Shown here: positions 25,565-34,655 of the stretch, in pieces
Position numbering within the stretch: position 1 is the first letter of the stretch
Layout: each line of letters begins with the position of its first letter
Assembly (NCBI RefSeq): GCF_913063105.1
Contig: NZ_CAJXYQ010000001.1
Location: forward strand, 248,001 to 312,000
Direction of reading: 5' to 3'
Length of the DNA stretch: 64,000 nucleotides
Source: an uncultured Draconibacterium sp.
Lineage (GTDB): Bacteria; Bacteroidota; Bacteroidia; Bacteroidales; Prolixibacteraceae
Notes under the pieces: model-generated
Seen by the model: only the letters and a program-made list of their open reading frames with translations
What the model was told of the DNA's origin: nothing
Databases searched by the model: none
Translations under genes and position numbers: made by a program

Positions 25565-28084
25565 TTGAGGTACGTATTATTATTATCAACACTGTTTCTA
25601 TGGACACTAACCCTAAATGCTCAAACTGTTCATTTGCGATACAACAATCAGTCGCTTGATAAAATATTAATTGATCTTCAGGCAAAATACTCCGTCAATC
25701 TTTCGTTTAGCAATAACCAGCTTTCAAAATATACTTGCACTGTTAATAATGATTTTTCCAACGTACACGATGCGTTGGAATTTCTGCTTATAAAAACCCC
25801 GTTGGTAGTTGAGCAGTTCGGAGATGTTTACCTTATAAAACAAGGCACAGAAAAGGAGAGCAAGACTTTTTTACTGGCCGCAAATATAATCGACAAAAAC
25901 ACGCGCGAACGCTTGCCCTATGCACACATTTTGGTGAATGAACGGCCACTTACCACCAACCAGAACGGCAGTTTTTCGGTTAAATGTAAAACCGATTCAG
26001 TTTTTAGGGTAAAAGTAAGCTACCTGGGTTTTTACCTCTGCGATACCGTGCTAACCGCCTCAACACAACACCAACTGGAATTAAAAGCTATTTCTTATGA
26101 AATTGAAGAAATTAACATAAATGCCCTTCATTCGATCCATAAAACCGGAGAGGTGAGCAAGCCGGGAGCAATTAGGCTGAACAGTTTTGTAAGTAATTAT
26201 TTACCGGGTAACGGCGATCAATCGGTATTTAATCTGCTGAGGTTACAGCCTGGAATACTGGCCGCCGGAGAGCAATCGTCTGATCTGCTGATTTGGGGCA
26301 GCTACGAGGGGCAAAGCAAACTGATACTGGATGGTATTACGCTTTTCAGTATGAAAAATTACAACGACAACATTAGCACAATAAATCCTTTAATTGTAAA
26401 AGATTTAAGTGTATTTAAAGGAGCTTACGGGATCGATTACGAAGGCAGGGTTGGAGGCATTGTTGATGTGTCGGCAAAGGACGGAAACAGGCAGAAATTC
26501 AGCTCGAGCCTTAATGTAAACAACCAAACCGTAAACGGACTGGCTTCCGTTCCCTTGTTCAGCAAGAAAGCCTCTTTGCTAATGGCCGTCAGACAAACCT
26601 ACTACGAGCTGTACGACCAAAGCAGGCTTACCTTAAATTCAGGCAAAGGTGAAAATGCTGCCACAGAACGAATTTTACACCCCGATTACAATTTCAGAGA
26701 TTACAACCTCAAACTATCAGGTGATTTTAACGACAAAACAAGCTACCGGATTAACTATTTACACGGTAAAGACAGATTTGAATACGCTCTGAACCTCGAG
26801 GGGAAACAGTCGAATTTTATCTACAACGACTCGGAAAAAAACAGGCAAAGCGGCTGGTCGGCACAAATCAATCATATTTGGAACAATGGAATAACTTCCC
26901 GGATTTCGGCTTCCGGTTCTTCATTAACACGGAACATTACAAACGAACAGCAGGCCGGAGGTGGTACCGGTGGCGGAAATGGCAGTGGAGGAGGAAATTC
27001 GGACTCCAGCATTCCATCAGGAAGTGCTATTTATCAAACCTTGTTAAACGACAAGATCGAGAACCACATTCATGAACAAAATATAAAAATTGAAACACAT
27101 ATTCCGCAGGCAGAAAACTACCAAATAAAAGGATTTGCTGCCTGGAATCATCATGAAACAAAATACAAAGAAGATTCGCTTAATGTTAACATTCATCGGT
27201 TGGACAATAAGCTAAACCGCCTAAACCTTGGCATAAACAACCACCTAACAATTGGCAAAAAACTGGATATAAATGCAGGCCTTATTTACGAACACATTTT
27301 ACAACACAACAAAAATTACTGGCAGCCAAGGCTTAGCCTCAGGTACCTGGTAGACAAAAATTTAGACATTAGTTTATCGTACGGCAAATACACACAGCAC
27401 GTTACTCAATTGCCACAAATAGATGATTTTAACCACATCAGGTACTTTTGGATGACCAGCGATTTTGACCAGATTGCCGTACAAGAAGGCACACACAAAG
27501 TATTGGGTTTTAACTATAAGACTGGAGGCTTAAAATTCGACTTGAATGTATTTCAGCGAAACACCAAGGGCTTAACACGTTTTATTAATTACGAGTACAA
27601 CTCGGCTGTTTATAGCGGAAAAAGTCGCTCGTCTGGTTTTGATTTTCTTTTTAGCCAAACCTACCGAAATTTGAACTTTTGGATAGCTTACACCTACAGT
27701 AAAACCGAAGAACATTTTGATTATTTTGAGACTGATAATTTTGCGCGTGCACTGCACGACCAGCGCCACGAACTAAAAGGTGCAGCCATTTACCGTTTTA
27801 ACAAATGGCATTTTTCGGCTAACTATGTTTTGGGCTCTGGTTTTCCCGATTTACTTAGCAATACCGTACTTGATAATTACCAACGCCTGGATATGGCCAT
27901 TAACAAAACCTTTAATCTCAGGAAACTAAACATCAATACCGGAATCTCCATTTTAAACCTGCTCAACCATAAGAATATTAAATACGACAATTTTTACCGC
28001 CTCGAAAGCGACGAAGGAGATGTAACCTTACATGCTGAAGCGCTTCCTTTTACCCCTACAATTTATTTAAACCTTACTTTTTAA
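25565..28084 (+). CDS. TonB-dependent outer-membrane receptor with STN signalling domain
   Basis: This 839-residue outer-membrane transducer starts with an unusual TTG (25565) that gives a clear signal peptide ending LTLNA-QT. Domains in order: an STN (secretin/TonB N-terminal) signalling domain about 25-95, a carboxypeptidase-regulatory-like beta domain about 100-185, a plug about 205-305 (QPGILAAGEQSSDLLIWG) and a beta barrel to the terminal Phe of NLTF. The STN domain should contact the FecR protein of the same operon. A Gly/Asn/Ser-rich loop (GGGTGGGNGSGGG, about 461-473) would be surface exposed. No SusD-like partner follows, so a small ligand (siderophore- or metal-type) or a signalling role is more likely than glycan import. 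Confidence 0.9.
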   Translation: MRYVLLLSTLFLWTLTLNAQTVHLRYNNQSLDKILIDLQAKYSVNLSFSNNQLSKYTCTVNNDFSNVHDALEFLLIKTPLVVEQFGDVYLIKQGTEKESKTFLLAANIIDKNTRERLPYAHILVNERPLTTNQNGSFSVKCKTDSVFRVKVSYLGFYLCDTVLTASTQHQLELKAISYEIEEININALHSIHKTGEVSKPGAIRLNSFVSNYLPGNGDQSVFNLLRLQPGILAAGEQSSDLLIWGSYEGQSKLILDGITLFSMKNYNDNISTINPLIVKDLSVFKGAYGIDYEGRVGGIVDVSAKDGNRQKFSSSLNVNNQTVNGLASVPLFSKKASLLMAVRQTYYELYDQSRLTLNSGKGENAATERILHPDYNFRDYNLKLSGDFNDKTSYRINYLHGKDRFEYALNLEGKQSNFIYNDSEKNRQSGWSAQINHIWNNGITSRISASGSSLTRNITNEQQAGGGTGGGNGSGGGNSDSSIPSGSAIYQTLLNDKIENHIHEQNIKIETHIPQAENYQIKGFAAWNHHETKYKEDSLNVNIHRLDNKLNRLNLGINNHLTIGKKLDINAGLIYEHILQHNKNYWQPRLSLRYLVDKNLDISLSYGKYTQHVTQLPQIDDFNHIRYFWMTSDFDQIAVQEGTHKVLGFNYKTGGLKFDLNVFQRNTKGLTRFINYEYNSAVYSGKSRSSGFDFLFSQTYRNLNFWIAYTYSKTEEHFDYFETDNFARALHDQRHELKGAAIYRFNKWHFSANYVLGSGFPDLLSNTVLDNYQRLDMAINKTFNLRKLNINTGISILNLLNHKNIKYDNFYRLESDEGDVTLHAEALPFTPTIYLNLTF

Positions 28085-28170
28085 TTACAATTTTCTACCA
28101 CCTAAAACACACTGTTTTACTGCTGTTTACATAAATAACCTCAATATTTTTTCATTTTTTTTCGTTCCGC

Positions 28171-28201
28171 AGGTAGGGGAAAAACCACTTCAAACGGTGT
28201 G
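28171..28201 (+). promoter_or_regulatory. Candidate ECF-sigma target promoter
   Basis: AGGTAGGGG (28171-28179), 15 bases, CGGTGTG (28195-28201). It repeats the bipartite motif upstream of the sigma gene at 24077-24107 with identical spacing and places a start about 35-40 bases before the gene at 28243. Confidence 0.65.
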
Positions 28202-28242
28202 AAGATGTAAACATTATTTAATAAATTAAAAAATTGTATATC

Positions 28243-28698
28243 ATGAAAACATTAGTAAAATTTTTAGCAGCATTTTTCTTTATTGCATTTGTAGCCAACA
28301 CATCATTCGCTCAAACCGAAGAAGGAGCAGTTTGCGATGGAACCGGAGTACCACAACAATTAAACGAAGGAACTGGAGAAGGCGTGCGTGGAGCCGGTAA
28401 TGGTAACGGCAATGGAGTAATGACACAGATAAAAGAAAATGGAGGTGAATTTCAGGCTACATTTAAAGCCACATTAACCGAAGAACAATTGGCAATTATT
28501 GAAAACCTGGAATTAACCCGCGAAGAAAAAAGAGAAGCTCTTCAGGCTACTTTCAGCGAAGCTCAACGTGAAATGTATGATGGCCACATGGCAGAGGTTG
28601 CAGAAAGACAAGCAGCACGGGGTAGCAATGCATTAAACAAAAGCCAAATGGAGCAAGCCGTAAAAAATGGCCTGCAAAAAGGAAAAGGAGGCAAATAA
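28243..28698 (+). CDS. Small exported protein, possible ECF-sigma target
   Basis: This 151-residue protein has a signal peptide (MKTLVKFLAAFFFIAFVANTSFA-QTE). After it come one Cys, a Gly/Asn-rich segment (GAGNGNGNGV) and a charged helical part (about 75-125) with LTEEQLAIIENLELTREEK, reminiscent of LTxxQ-type periplasmic stress proteins. The end is Lys/Gly-rich. ATG 28243 is preferred to a TTG three codons upstream. The ECF-like motif upstream suggests it is induced together with the sigma operon. A terminator follows. The function is not known. Confidence 0.7.
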   Translation: MKTLVKFLAAFFFIAFVANTSFAQTEEGAVCDGTGVPQQLNEGTGEGVRGAGNGNGNGVMTQIKENGGEFQATFKATLTEEQLAIIENLELTREEKREALQATFSEAQREMYDGHMAEVAERQAARGSNALNKSQMEQAVKNGLQKGKGGK

Positions 28699-28717
28699 TT
28701 AAGAGCTTAAGAACTAC

Positions 28718-28743
28718 AAAAAGGCACTTAAAAGTGCCTTTTT
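28718..28743 (+). terminator. Terminator after the small exported protein gene
   Basis: AAAAAGGCACTT (28718-28729) pairs perfectly with AAGTGCCTTTTT (28732-28743) around a 2-base gap, giving a near-perfect hairpin with a T end. Confidence 0.9.
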
Positions 28744-28871
28744 GTTCTGCTGTTTCCAACAAAAAATAATTTTTTATTCTTCTTGCCGAGGCTGTTTTCA
28801 GGCATTTTACGCTTTCAATCTTGTAAAAGCAAAGCATTTAAAATCATTCACGAAGTTTAAATTACCACACC

Positions 28872-29801
28872 ATGAAATCATTTACTTACATCATTATTCT
28901 TCTGGCTTGTTTACCGGTTTTATTGCATGCTCAAAACGACAAGGTAATTTCTACTGTTTTAGATACCCAAAAAGAAGCAAGACTTGATTCGTTAATTAAC
29001 GACCTGTTCGCTAACGATGCTGAATTACAGAGTTTGCTTGGTGGTGGCAGCCCGTTTAAAACCCATTATTTTTACTACCGAAATTCATACAGCACCAAAA
29101 CCATCTTCTCTGGTCGCGAAATTGGCAACAACCAGATGAACATTGGCAACCAGTTCTTTTATTTAAATGGCTCTGGCTTTTACGCCGGTATTTCCGGAGT
29201 TTGGTATAATCAACTCGACCCGGGCTACCGAACAACGGTGTTAATGGGAGGTTACAGCAACAATTTATTTAAAATAGATGCGCTTCGGGTGAGGCTATCG
29301 TACCTGCGCTATATTTCGCATATAAACGACCCTGCCTACGAACCGCTATACACCCAAAGCGTAAGCTCGGGATTTACTTTGAGTAATAAAAAAGTTGGCT
29401 TGAGCGTTGACGGAGCCCTAAATTTAGGAAATTACGATAGTGGAAGAAGCCTATCGGCCGATGTTTTTGGCAACATCGTACTGTATAAAAACGGCCCACG
29501 CAAAAAGATAAAACTTCGCCCTGAAGCTTCGGTAACCTATGGCATCGACTACCAGGAATTTATTCTGCCCGAGAGTTTTATCGATCCGCAAACCGGTATT
29601 GAATACAACTCGTACTACGACGACAAATTCGGACTGATGAACATTCAATTTACCCTGCCTCTTTATGTCAGCTACAAAAACTTCGACTTTCAGCTTTCGT
29701 ACCAGTACAATATGCCCCAAAATTTTGTCGATGATATTGAACACCCCAACGTTTCAGCATTTCAGTTCTCGATGGGCTACTTTTTTAGCTTAGGCAAATA
29801 A
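28872..29801 (+). CDS. Exported protein, probable outer-membrane beta-barrel, function unknown
   Basis: This 309-residue protein has a signal peptide (MKSFTYIIILLACLPVLLHA-QND). The rest alternates short strands rich in Tyr, Ser and Gly (GSGFYAGISGVWYNQLD, RVRLSYLRYIS, FQLSYQYNM) and ends in an aromatic-rich strand (FQFSMGYFFSLGK), as expected of a 10-14-stranded barrel. No named family is recognised. It follows the terminator at 28743 and has its own unit. Confidence 0.7.
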   Translation: MKSFTYIIILLACLPVLLHAQNDKVISTVLDTQKEARLDSLINDLFANDAELQSLLGGGSPFKTHYFYYRNSYSTKTIFSGREIGNNQMNIGNQFFYLNGSGFYAGISGVWYNQLDPGYRTTVLMGGYSNNLFKIDALRVRLSYLRYISHINDPAYEPLYTQSVSSGFTLSNKKVGLSVDGALNLGNYDSGRSLSADVFGNIVLYKNGPRKKIKLRPEASVTYGIDYQEFILPESFIDPQTGIEYNSYYDDKFGLMNIQFTLPLYVSYKNFDFQLSYQYNMPQNFVDDIEHPNVSAFQFSMGYFFSLGK

Positions 29802-30151
29802 GCATCTGATTCGTTATTTAATTATCGCTGAAGGATAGTTAACTTTTGACACAAGAGCTATTAGCTTTTCATCGCTGGATACTCAAAAACATCCGGAATT
29901 AAATTAATCGTTTTCAGGCACAAACCGCTCTACATTCAAAGTTAGCTGCTCAGCAAGCATTCACAGTAACTATGGGCACTAGAAAATTGTGCATTCAAAG
30001 CTTATCCTCTTATTTTAAACGCCGCATCTTTTCCCAATAAAAACCGTATAGTAAATCAGGCCGGTCTCAGAAGTTTTTTTCTTGTCGCTTTTCATCTCAT
30101 TAACTGATTGATAATCACATCTCCGGATTGTTTAACCAAAAATCAGTTATT
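29802..30151. other. 350-base intergenic stretch without a gene
   Basis: No open frame of note, tRNA or clear terminator was found between the two outer-membrane-type genes. A TTG-started extension from 30128 is possible but adds no signal-peptide sense. Confidence 0.5.
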
Positions 30152-30808
30152 ATGAAAAAAATTATCTTTTTTGTATTTGTTACAACTATGCTTTGTGCTT
30201 GCGATTGCCAATGGCGACTAGCCGTAAGTGAGGATATTGCCCTTATTGCCAATGCCGGGATGACACATGTTAACGGTGGAGAAAGTTACAACCCTGCATT
30301 TGGAGGAGCTATTGGAGCTGAAACAACCGTACTCAGACGCGATGAAAAATCATCCTTCAAAACCGGTGTAAATATTTCATTTCAGGGAGCAAGCTACGAG
30401 GAAACAATTTCTTACGATACCTATTCACTCAAAAGTGTACAATTGGAAGAAAATACCTTTTCAGGCAAAGTAAACCTATCGTACCTGAATATTCCCTTAT
30501 TGTACCATTACCAATCGAATAGTGGATTTTATGCAGAAGGCGGTCTGCAACCCTCGTTTTTATTAAGTGCTAAAGATAAACCTGATGAAGGTGCAAGCTA
30601 TGATTTTAAAGACTATATAAAAACTGTAGATATTGGAATTCCCGTGGGTTTGGGATATCAACTAAATGACAACTTAAGCCTGGGAGTTCGTGCTGTTTAT
30701 GGGTTATCTAATATAAACACGGAAGGAACCGAGATGTATTCAAGTGAGGATAACGACCATAACGTAACCGTATTTGGTGTATTCCGTTATACCTTTTCTA
30801 AAAAATAA
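30152..30808 (+). CDS. Outer-membrane beta-barrel protein (PorT/OMP_b-brl type)
   Basis: This 218-residue protein starts at ATG 30152 with MKKIIFFVFVTTMLCACDCQW, a signal peptide with a poor lipobox (Cys at -2), so lipidation is doubtful. The mature part has strands typical of eight-stranded OMP_b-brl barrels: FKTGVNISFQGASY, YLNIPLLYHYQSNSGFYAEGGLQPSFLLSA, GIPVGLGYQLNDNLSLGVRAVYGLSNI and the last strand VFGVFRYTFSKK. The ligand or role is unknown. It is convergent with efp and shares a terminator with it. Confidence 0.78.
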   Translation: MKKIIFFVFVTTMLCACDCQWRLAVSEDIALIANAGMTHVNGGESYNPAFGGAIGAETTVLRRDEKSSFKTGVNISFQGASYEETISYDTYSLKSVQLEENTFSGKVNLSYLNIPLLYHYQSNSGFYAEGGLQPSFLLSAKDKPDEGASYDFKDYIKTVDIGIPVGLGYQLNDNLSLGVRAVYGLSNINTEGTEMYSSEDNDHNVTVFGVFRYTFSKK

Positions 30809-30817
30809 GCAAAAGAA

Positions 30818-30844
30818 AAGCCGGCATTAAAAAAATACCGGCTT
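30818..30844. terminator. Bidirectional terminator between the OMP gene and efp
   Basis: AAGCCGG (30818-30824) pairs with CCGGCTT (30838-30844). On the minus strand a CTTTTCTTTT run follows, so it mainly ends efp. Confidence 0.7.
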
Positions 30845-30866
30845 CTTGTATGTATTAAAAATGTAT

Positions 30867-31436
30867 TTACTGCTTTACGCGCTCGCTGTAAGAACGGTCG
30901 GCTGTACTAACGCGAATAACATCGCCTTCGTTTATAAACATGGGCACCATAACCTCTGCTCCGGTTTCAACGGTTGCAGGTTTTAATGCTGTTGAACTGG
31001 CGGTGTTTCCTTTTTCACCCTCAATAGTTGCTGTAATTGTTAACTCCACTTTGTCGGGCATTTCAGCTGTTAACGGAAGCTCTTCTTCTGCATGAAACTG
31101 AATTTCAATTACCTGTCCTTCTTTCATCAGGTCGTTATTTTCAACCATCGATTCGGGTATTGAAATCTGCTCGTAAGTTTCGGTATTCATTACATTTAAC
31201 CCCATATCATCGCGATACAGGAACTGGTAAGGACGGCGCTCAACACGAACATCATCAACTTTAACACCTGAGTTAAAAGTATTTTCAATTACCCTACCGG
31301 TTTTTACATTTTTAAGTTTTGTACGTACAAAAGCGGGGCCTTTTCCCGGTTTTACGTGCAGGAATGATACAATGGTGTAAATGTCACCTTTAAACATAAA
31401 GCACATTCCATTTTTAAAATCTGCTGTAGAAGCCAT
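30867..31436 (-). CDS. efp: Elongation factor P
   Basis: This 189-residue translation factor relieves ribosome stalling at polyproline. It has the standard three beta-barrel domains. The KOW-like N-domain has [15 protein letters not shown] with the loop lysine at about residue 34; domains II and III contain ETYEQI and the C-terminal motif [13 protein letters not shown] (here [11 protein letters not shown]). The start is ATG 31436 ([10 protein letters not shown]); a longer frame upstream is not used by the family. No epmA or epmB gene is visible in the window. Confidence 0.96.
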   Translation of the reverse strand: MASTADFKNGMCFMFKGDIYTIVSFLHVKPGKGPAFVRTKLKNVKTGRVIENTFNSGVKVDDVRVERRPYQFLYRDDMGLNVMNTETYEQISIPESMVENNDLMKEGQVIEIQFHAEEELPLTAEMPDKVELTITATIEGEKGNTASSTALKPATVETGAEVMVPMFINEGDVIRVSTADRSYSERVKQ

Positions 31437-31528
31437 GATAAATTTTTTTCTTTTTAAACCGCTGCAAAAATAATTAAATCCATTAAATATCAAGCATTTC
31501 TAGCTGCTTTTGCTCTTTTTCAAAAAAT

Positions 31529-32263
31529 CTATTGCAATACGCGCTCAACGCCGTTGGTTTTGTAATGTTTTATTACTCCTTTTAAGGCACCAACACGCAT
31601 ATCGAATTCAATGTAAACAGGCACTTTATCTTTTTTTGCCAGGTAAAACCGTACGCCGTCTGATTTCTCCAACACCCGGCCTTTCCGCACGGTTGGTGTT
31701 AATACGTGGCAATCAATTTCTCCCACATCGGTTTTAATTTTCTCATCGCGCAAATACCGAATGGAAACATCTGATATTTTATCGGCATTTATGGTTGGAT
31801 AAATTACGGCATCACCGGGTTGAAGATTTTCAAATGGATTTTTATGAACGAAATAGAAAAAAACCGAAATCAGGTCGAGTAAATCTTCCGGAACAGCACG
31901 CCAACCGCTACGCTGGCTGTAAATCGAATCAACATCATGGTAAAACAGTGTTTCGTTATAGCGCCGGTAACTGCCTTCTTTTACATTTCTAATGGTTTTT
32001 ACTGGCAACCTTGTTTCGGCATCAACAGTGGTTTCGTATATGTCGTAAACACCATATAATTTATTGGCAAGGCCGGTAGTTTTTCCCATTACGTGGTAAT
32101 GAATGGCCGGTTGCCCGTTAAATATTGTATCGTAGATAGTCATTTCTGCCTCGCCGCCTTTTACAAAACCAAACTTTAAATGAAATTTTATCGAGATTTC
32201 ATTGGCATAAAGCAAGTGTGTGGCAAAAACAAAAACAGTCAGTATTACAATTACTTTCTTCAT
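31529..32263 (-). CDS. DUF3108 exported protein
   Basis: This 244-residue protein has a signal peptide (MKKVIVILTVFVFATHLLYA-NE). The body matches the DUF3108 pattern: FGFVKGGEAEMTI near the N-terminus, HYHVMGKTTG, PVKTIRNVKEGSY in the middle and VRFYLAKKDKVPVYIEF near the end. It is a periplasmic beta-rich protein of unknown role. The start overlaps the tsaB stop by 4 bases, so it is in that operon. Confidence 0.85.
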   Translation of the reverse strand: MKKVIVILTVFVFATHLLYANEISIKFHLKFGFVKGGEAEMTIYDTIFNGQPAIHYHVMGKTTGLANKLYGVYDIYETTVDAETRLPVKTIRNVKEGSYRRYNETLFYHDVDSIYSQRSGWRAVPEDLLDLISVFFYFVHKNPFENLQPGDAVIYPTINADKISDVSIRYLRDEKIKTDVGEIDCHVLTPTVRKGRVLEKSDGVRFYLAKKDKVPVYIEFDMRVGALKGVIKHYKTNGVERVLQ

Positions 32264-32973
32264 TTTAAAATTTTGTTTTTCGGAATAGTTGCTACAAAAT
32301 CCTTTAAATAAAAAGGTTCGAAATAAGCAACGTTTTCAAATTCCTTTTTGTTGTACTTAATTTCTGCCAGATTTTGCATAAATCGTGCCGATGTTTTTTC
32401 CGGACCAGTAAACAACGCATTTTCGTGTTTTATTTTACCGTCGCATTTTTGGGCACCATTTCCAAAAAACAATATTTTTTTCTGCTTAAGCTGTTCAGCA
32501 AAAGAATTGTCGTCAATAATTTCAGCACTAACTTTTGTAAGTGCTTTTCCTGTTTTATCGTAAAGTGCCGTGTACACTTCCATGCGGCGTGCATCAATCA
32601 TTGGGCAAAAAAGTAGCTCTTCGTTATCCGTTGAGGTATAAAAACCTGCTACATTTTCAGCCACAAAATGTCCCATTGCCTCTATAGACCCAATACCGAT
32701 AAGTGGTTTATCAAGTGCATAACACAAGCCTTTTGCTACCGACACACCGATTCGGAGTCCGGTGTACGATCCGGGGCCTTTGCTAACCGCAACCGCATCT
32801 ATGTTCTGAATGTCAAAGTGGTTCTCTTCAAAGAGTTCTTCAATAAAAACAGTAAGCAACTCCGAATGCTTTAAACCATCTGCACTTTCTTTTAAAAACA
32901 TTGTTTTGCCATTCTCGGCCAGCGAAACCGAACAAACATCGGTTGATGTTTCGATATTTAATAGTATTGCCAT
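32260..32973 (-). CDS. tsaB: TsaB, tRNA threonylcarbamoyladenosine biosynthesis protein
   Basis: This 237-residue ASKHA-fold protein is the inactive partner that holds TsaD in the complex making t6A37 on tRNA. Signatures are LNIETSTDVCSVSL at the N-terminus, GPGSYTGLRIG (about 67-77) and PMIDARRMEVYTALYD (about 124-139). The length is usual. It overlaps the DUF3108 gene by 4 bases and follows the carbamoyltransferase gene after 32 bases. Confidence 0.95.
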   Translation of the reverse strand: MAILLNIETSTDVCSVSLAENGKTMFLKESADGLKHSELLTVFIEELFEENHFDIQNIDAVAVSKGPGSYTGLRIGVSVAKGLCYALDKPLIGIGSIEAMGHFVAENVAGFYTSTDNEELLFCPMIDARRMEVYTALYDKTGKALTKVSAEIIDDNSFAEQLKQKKILFFGNGAQKCDGKIKHENALFTGPEKTSARFMQNLAEIKYNKKEFENVAYFEPFYLKDFVATIPKNKILK

Positions 32974-33005
32974 TTGATTCTTTTAACAAACTTTCGCAAA
33001 AATAG

Positions 33006-34655
33006 TTAAAGCTGCGTAAACTTTCCGTTTAAAATTATGCCATCAAGCTGCATTTTTTTTGCTGCTTTCAAAGCATCTTCTTCGGTATGTACAATTGGCT
33101 CTCCTCCTGCATTAAACGAAGTATTAATTAGTGCTTTTATTCCGTATGTCTTATCCAAATGTGTGAGCAAATCAAAAAGAAAAGGGTTTTTTTCCCGTTT
33201 AAAGAGGGTTTGAAAGCGGGCTGTTCCGTCGGCGTGAATAGCTCCGGCTATTTCATTTTGTTTCTGGGGCAAAACGGCAAAATCAAGAAGCATATGCTCC
33301 GATAAGGCATCGATTGTTTTCTGCCCGGTAAAATATTTTACATTTTTTTCTAATGCCACCGGGGCCAACGGACGATACCATTCGCGCCCTTTTTTCTCGG
33401 TACTTAATTTTTTTGCCAGAGCTTTTGAGCCCGCAAAGGACAGAATACTTCTATTACCAAGTGCGCGGGGTCCGGTTTCGCCAAAACCATTACAAATGCC
33501 AATAAGCTTTTTATCGACCAGCTTTTTGGCCAGCAACTTTATTTCTTCCTCGCTAATGGTAGCTTCATAGTTTTCAATACCCCAATTGTTTAAGTAGGCT
33601 GTTCCGGGTTCAACCTTTCCATGCTTTTTCCACTCGACACAGGCGGCAGCTCCCAGAGCCAACCCCGAGTCTTCGGTGCAGGGCGGAATAAAAACCTGCT
33701 TAAACATACCACTGTCAATTATGCGTGTGTTGGCCACGATGTTTAATGCCGAACCTCCGGTATAGTAAAGAAAATCTGCCCCTGAGTTTTCTTTCAAGCG
33801 CTTTAAACTCTTGAGCAGCTCCAGGGTAAAAAGTTCTTGAAGTGTGGCAGCAACATCTTGCAGGAAAGGATCTTTTTGATTAAAAGACTTTAACTCCACT
33901 CCCCAATCCTTTTTTGCTGCAACTAAAAACAGCGATGTCTTTCCCCAGATATCCTGAAAAAAGTTGTTTTCTTGCAACCAGATTTTCAATTCTGGTTTAT
34001 AGCTTCCCAAACCGGCATAGCCCATAAATTTACCAGGTACAGCATTCTGTTCGGCAAGCCTGGCTCCAATTATTGCAAAAACCAGGGCATTGGCATTAAA
34101 CAGGGTGGAGTAAGGCTTTAATTCCCAATGGTATTCCAACCACTTTATTTGGCCATTTTGGTATACCGCAGCCGAAAAATTGGATAAGCTGGCGCCGCCA
34201 TCAAAATGCACCAGTAAACTGTTTTCCCTGAAATTACCAAAGAAAGGAAGACATGAAAACATATGGGCCATTTCGTGGTTTAAAGCCCATGCTTCTTTTT
34301 CCTGTCCAAACCACCAACATCTACCTTGCTCGGGTTCGGTTGCCAACTCATTTGTGAGTGGAGCTTCAAAACGAACCTCTCCATTTTGAAGAAGAAAGGA
34401 GCGCCCCACCACATTGTCAACAAAAACAAGGTCATAGTCCTGTCCAACAAGTTTTTTCTCTTTTAAAATGCTTTTTAAATTTTTATGAAGGGTGTTATCG
34501 CGTTTTCGTCTCGAAATTCGCTCCTGTTGCACAAACCATTCAACTTTCCCCTTGCGCATAAAAGCCATGTTATGATCGTGTACATAAAACGGGTGTTCAT
34601 AATCAAATCGATCCTGAATACCGTAAATGGCTAATGTAGGTTTGTTTTTATCCAT
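33006..34655 (-). CDS. NodU/CmcH-family carbamoyltransferase
   Basis: This 549-residue protein belongs to the family that transfers carbamoyl from carbamoyl phosphate to sugar or antibiotic hydroxyls through a carbamoyl-adenylate. The N-terminal Kae1-like part has YVHDHNMAF, VQQERISRRKRDN, LNHEMAHMFSC (metal-binding histidines) and LVHFDGGASL. The C-terminal domain has YTGGSALNIVANTRI, CNGFGETGPRALGNRSIL, EWYRPLAP and INTSFNAGGEPIVHTEEDAL, the most conserved block. ATG 34655 is chosen and overlaps the DUF6427 gene by 8 bases. The acceptor is not known; no biosynthetic cluster surrounds it, so surface-polysaccharide modification is a reasonable guess. Confidence 0.88.
   Translation of the reverse strand: MDKNKPTLAIYGIQDRFDYEHPFYVHDHNMAFMRKGKVEWFVQQERISRRKRDNTLHKNLKSILKEKKLVGQDYDLVFVDNVVGRSFLLQNGEVRFEAPLTNELATEPEQGRCWWFGQEKEAWALNHEMAHMFSCLPFFGNFRENSLLVHFDGGASLSNFSAAVYQNGQIKWLEYHWELKPYSTLFNANALVFAIIGARLAEQNAVPGKFMGYAGLGSYKPELKIWLQENNFFQDIWGKTSLFLVAAKKDWGVELKSFNQKDPFLQDVAATLQELFTLELLKSLKRLKENSGADFLYYTGGSALNIVANTRIIDSGMFKQVFIPPCTEDSGLALGAAACVEWKKHGKVEPGTAYLNNWGIENYEATISEEEIKLLAKKLVDKKLIGICNGFGETGPRALGNRSILSFAGSKALAKKLSTEKKGREWYRPLAPVALEKNVKYFTGQKTIDALSEHMLLDFAVLPQKQNEIAGAIHADGTARFQTLFKREKNPFLFDLLTHLDKTYGIKALINTSFNAGGEPIVHTEEDALKAAKKMQLDGIILNGKFTQL

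Noticed and set aside
28034-28066. GTAGGGG on the minus strand near 28053-28059
   Set aside because: It lies within the receptor's last codons and has no CGGT box at 15 bases, so it is not counted as an ECF promoter.
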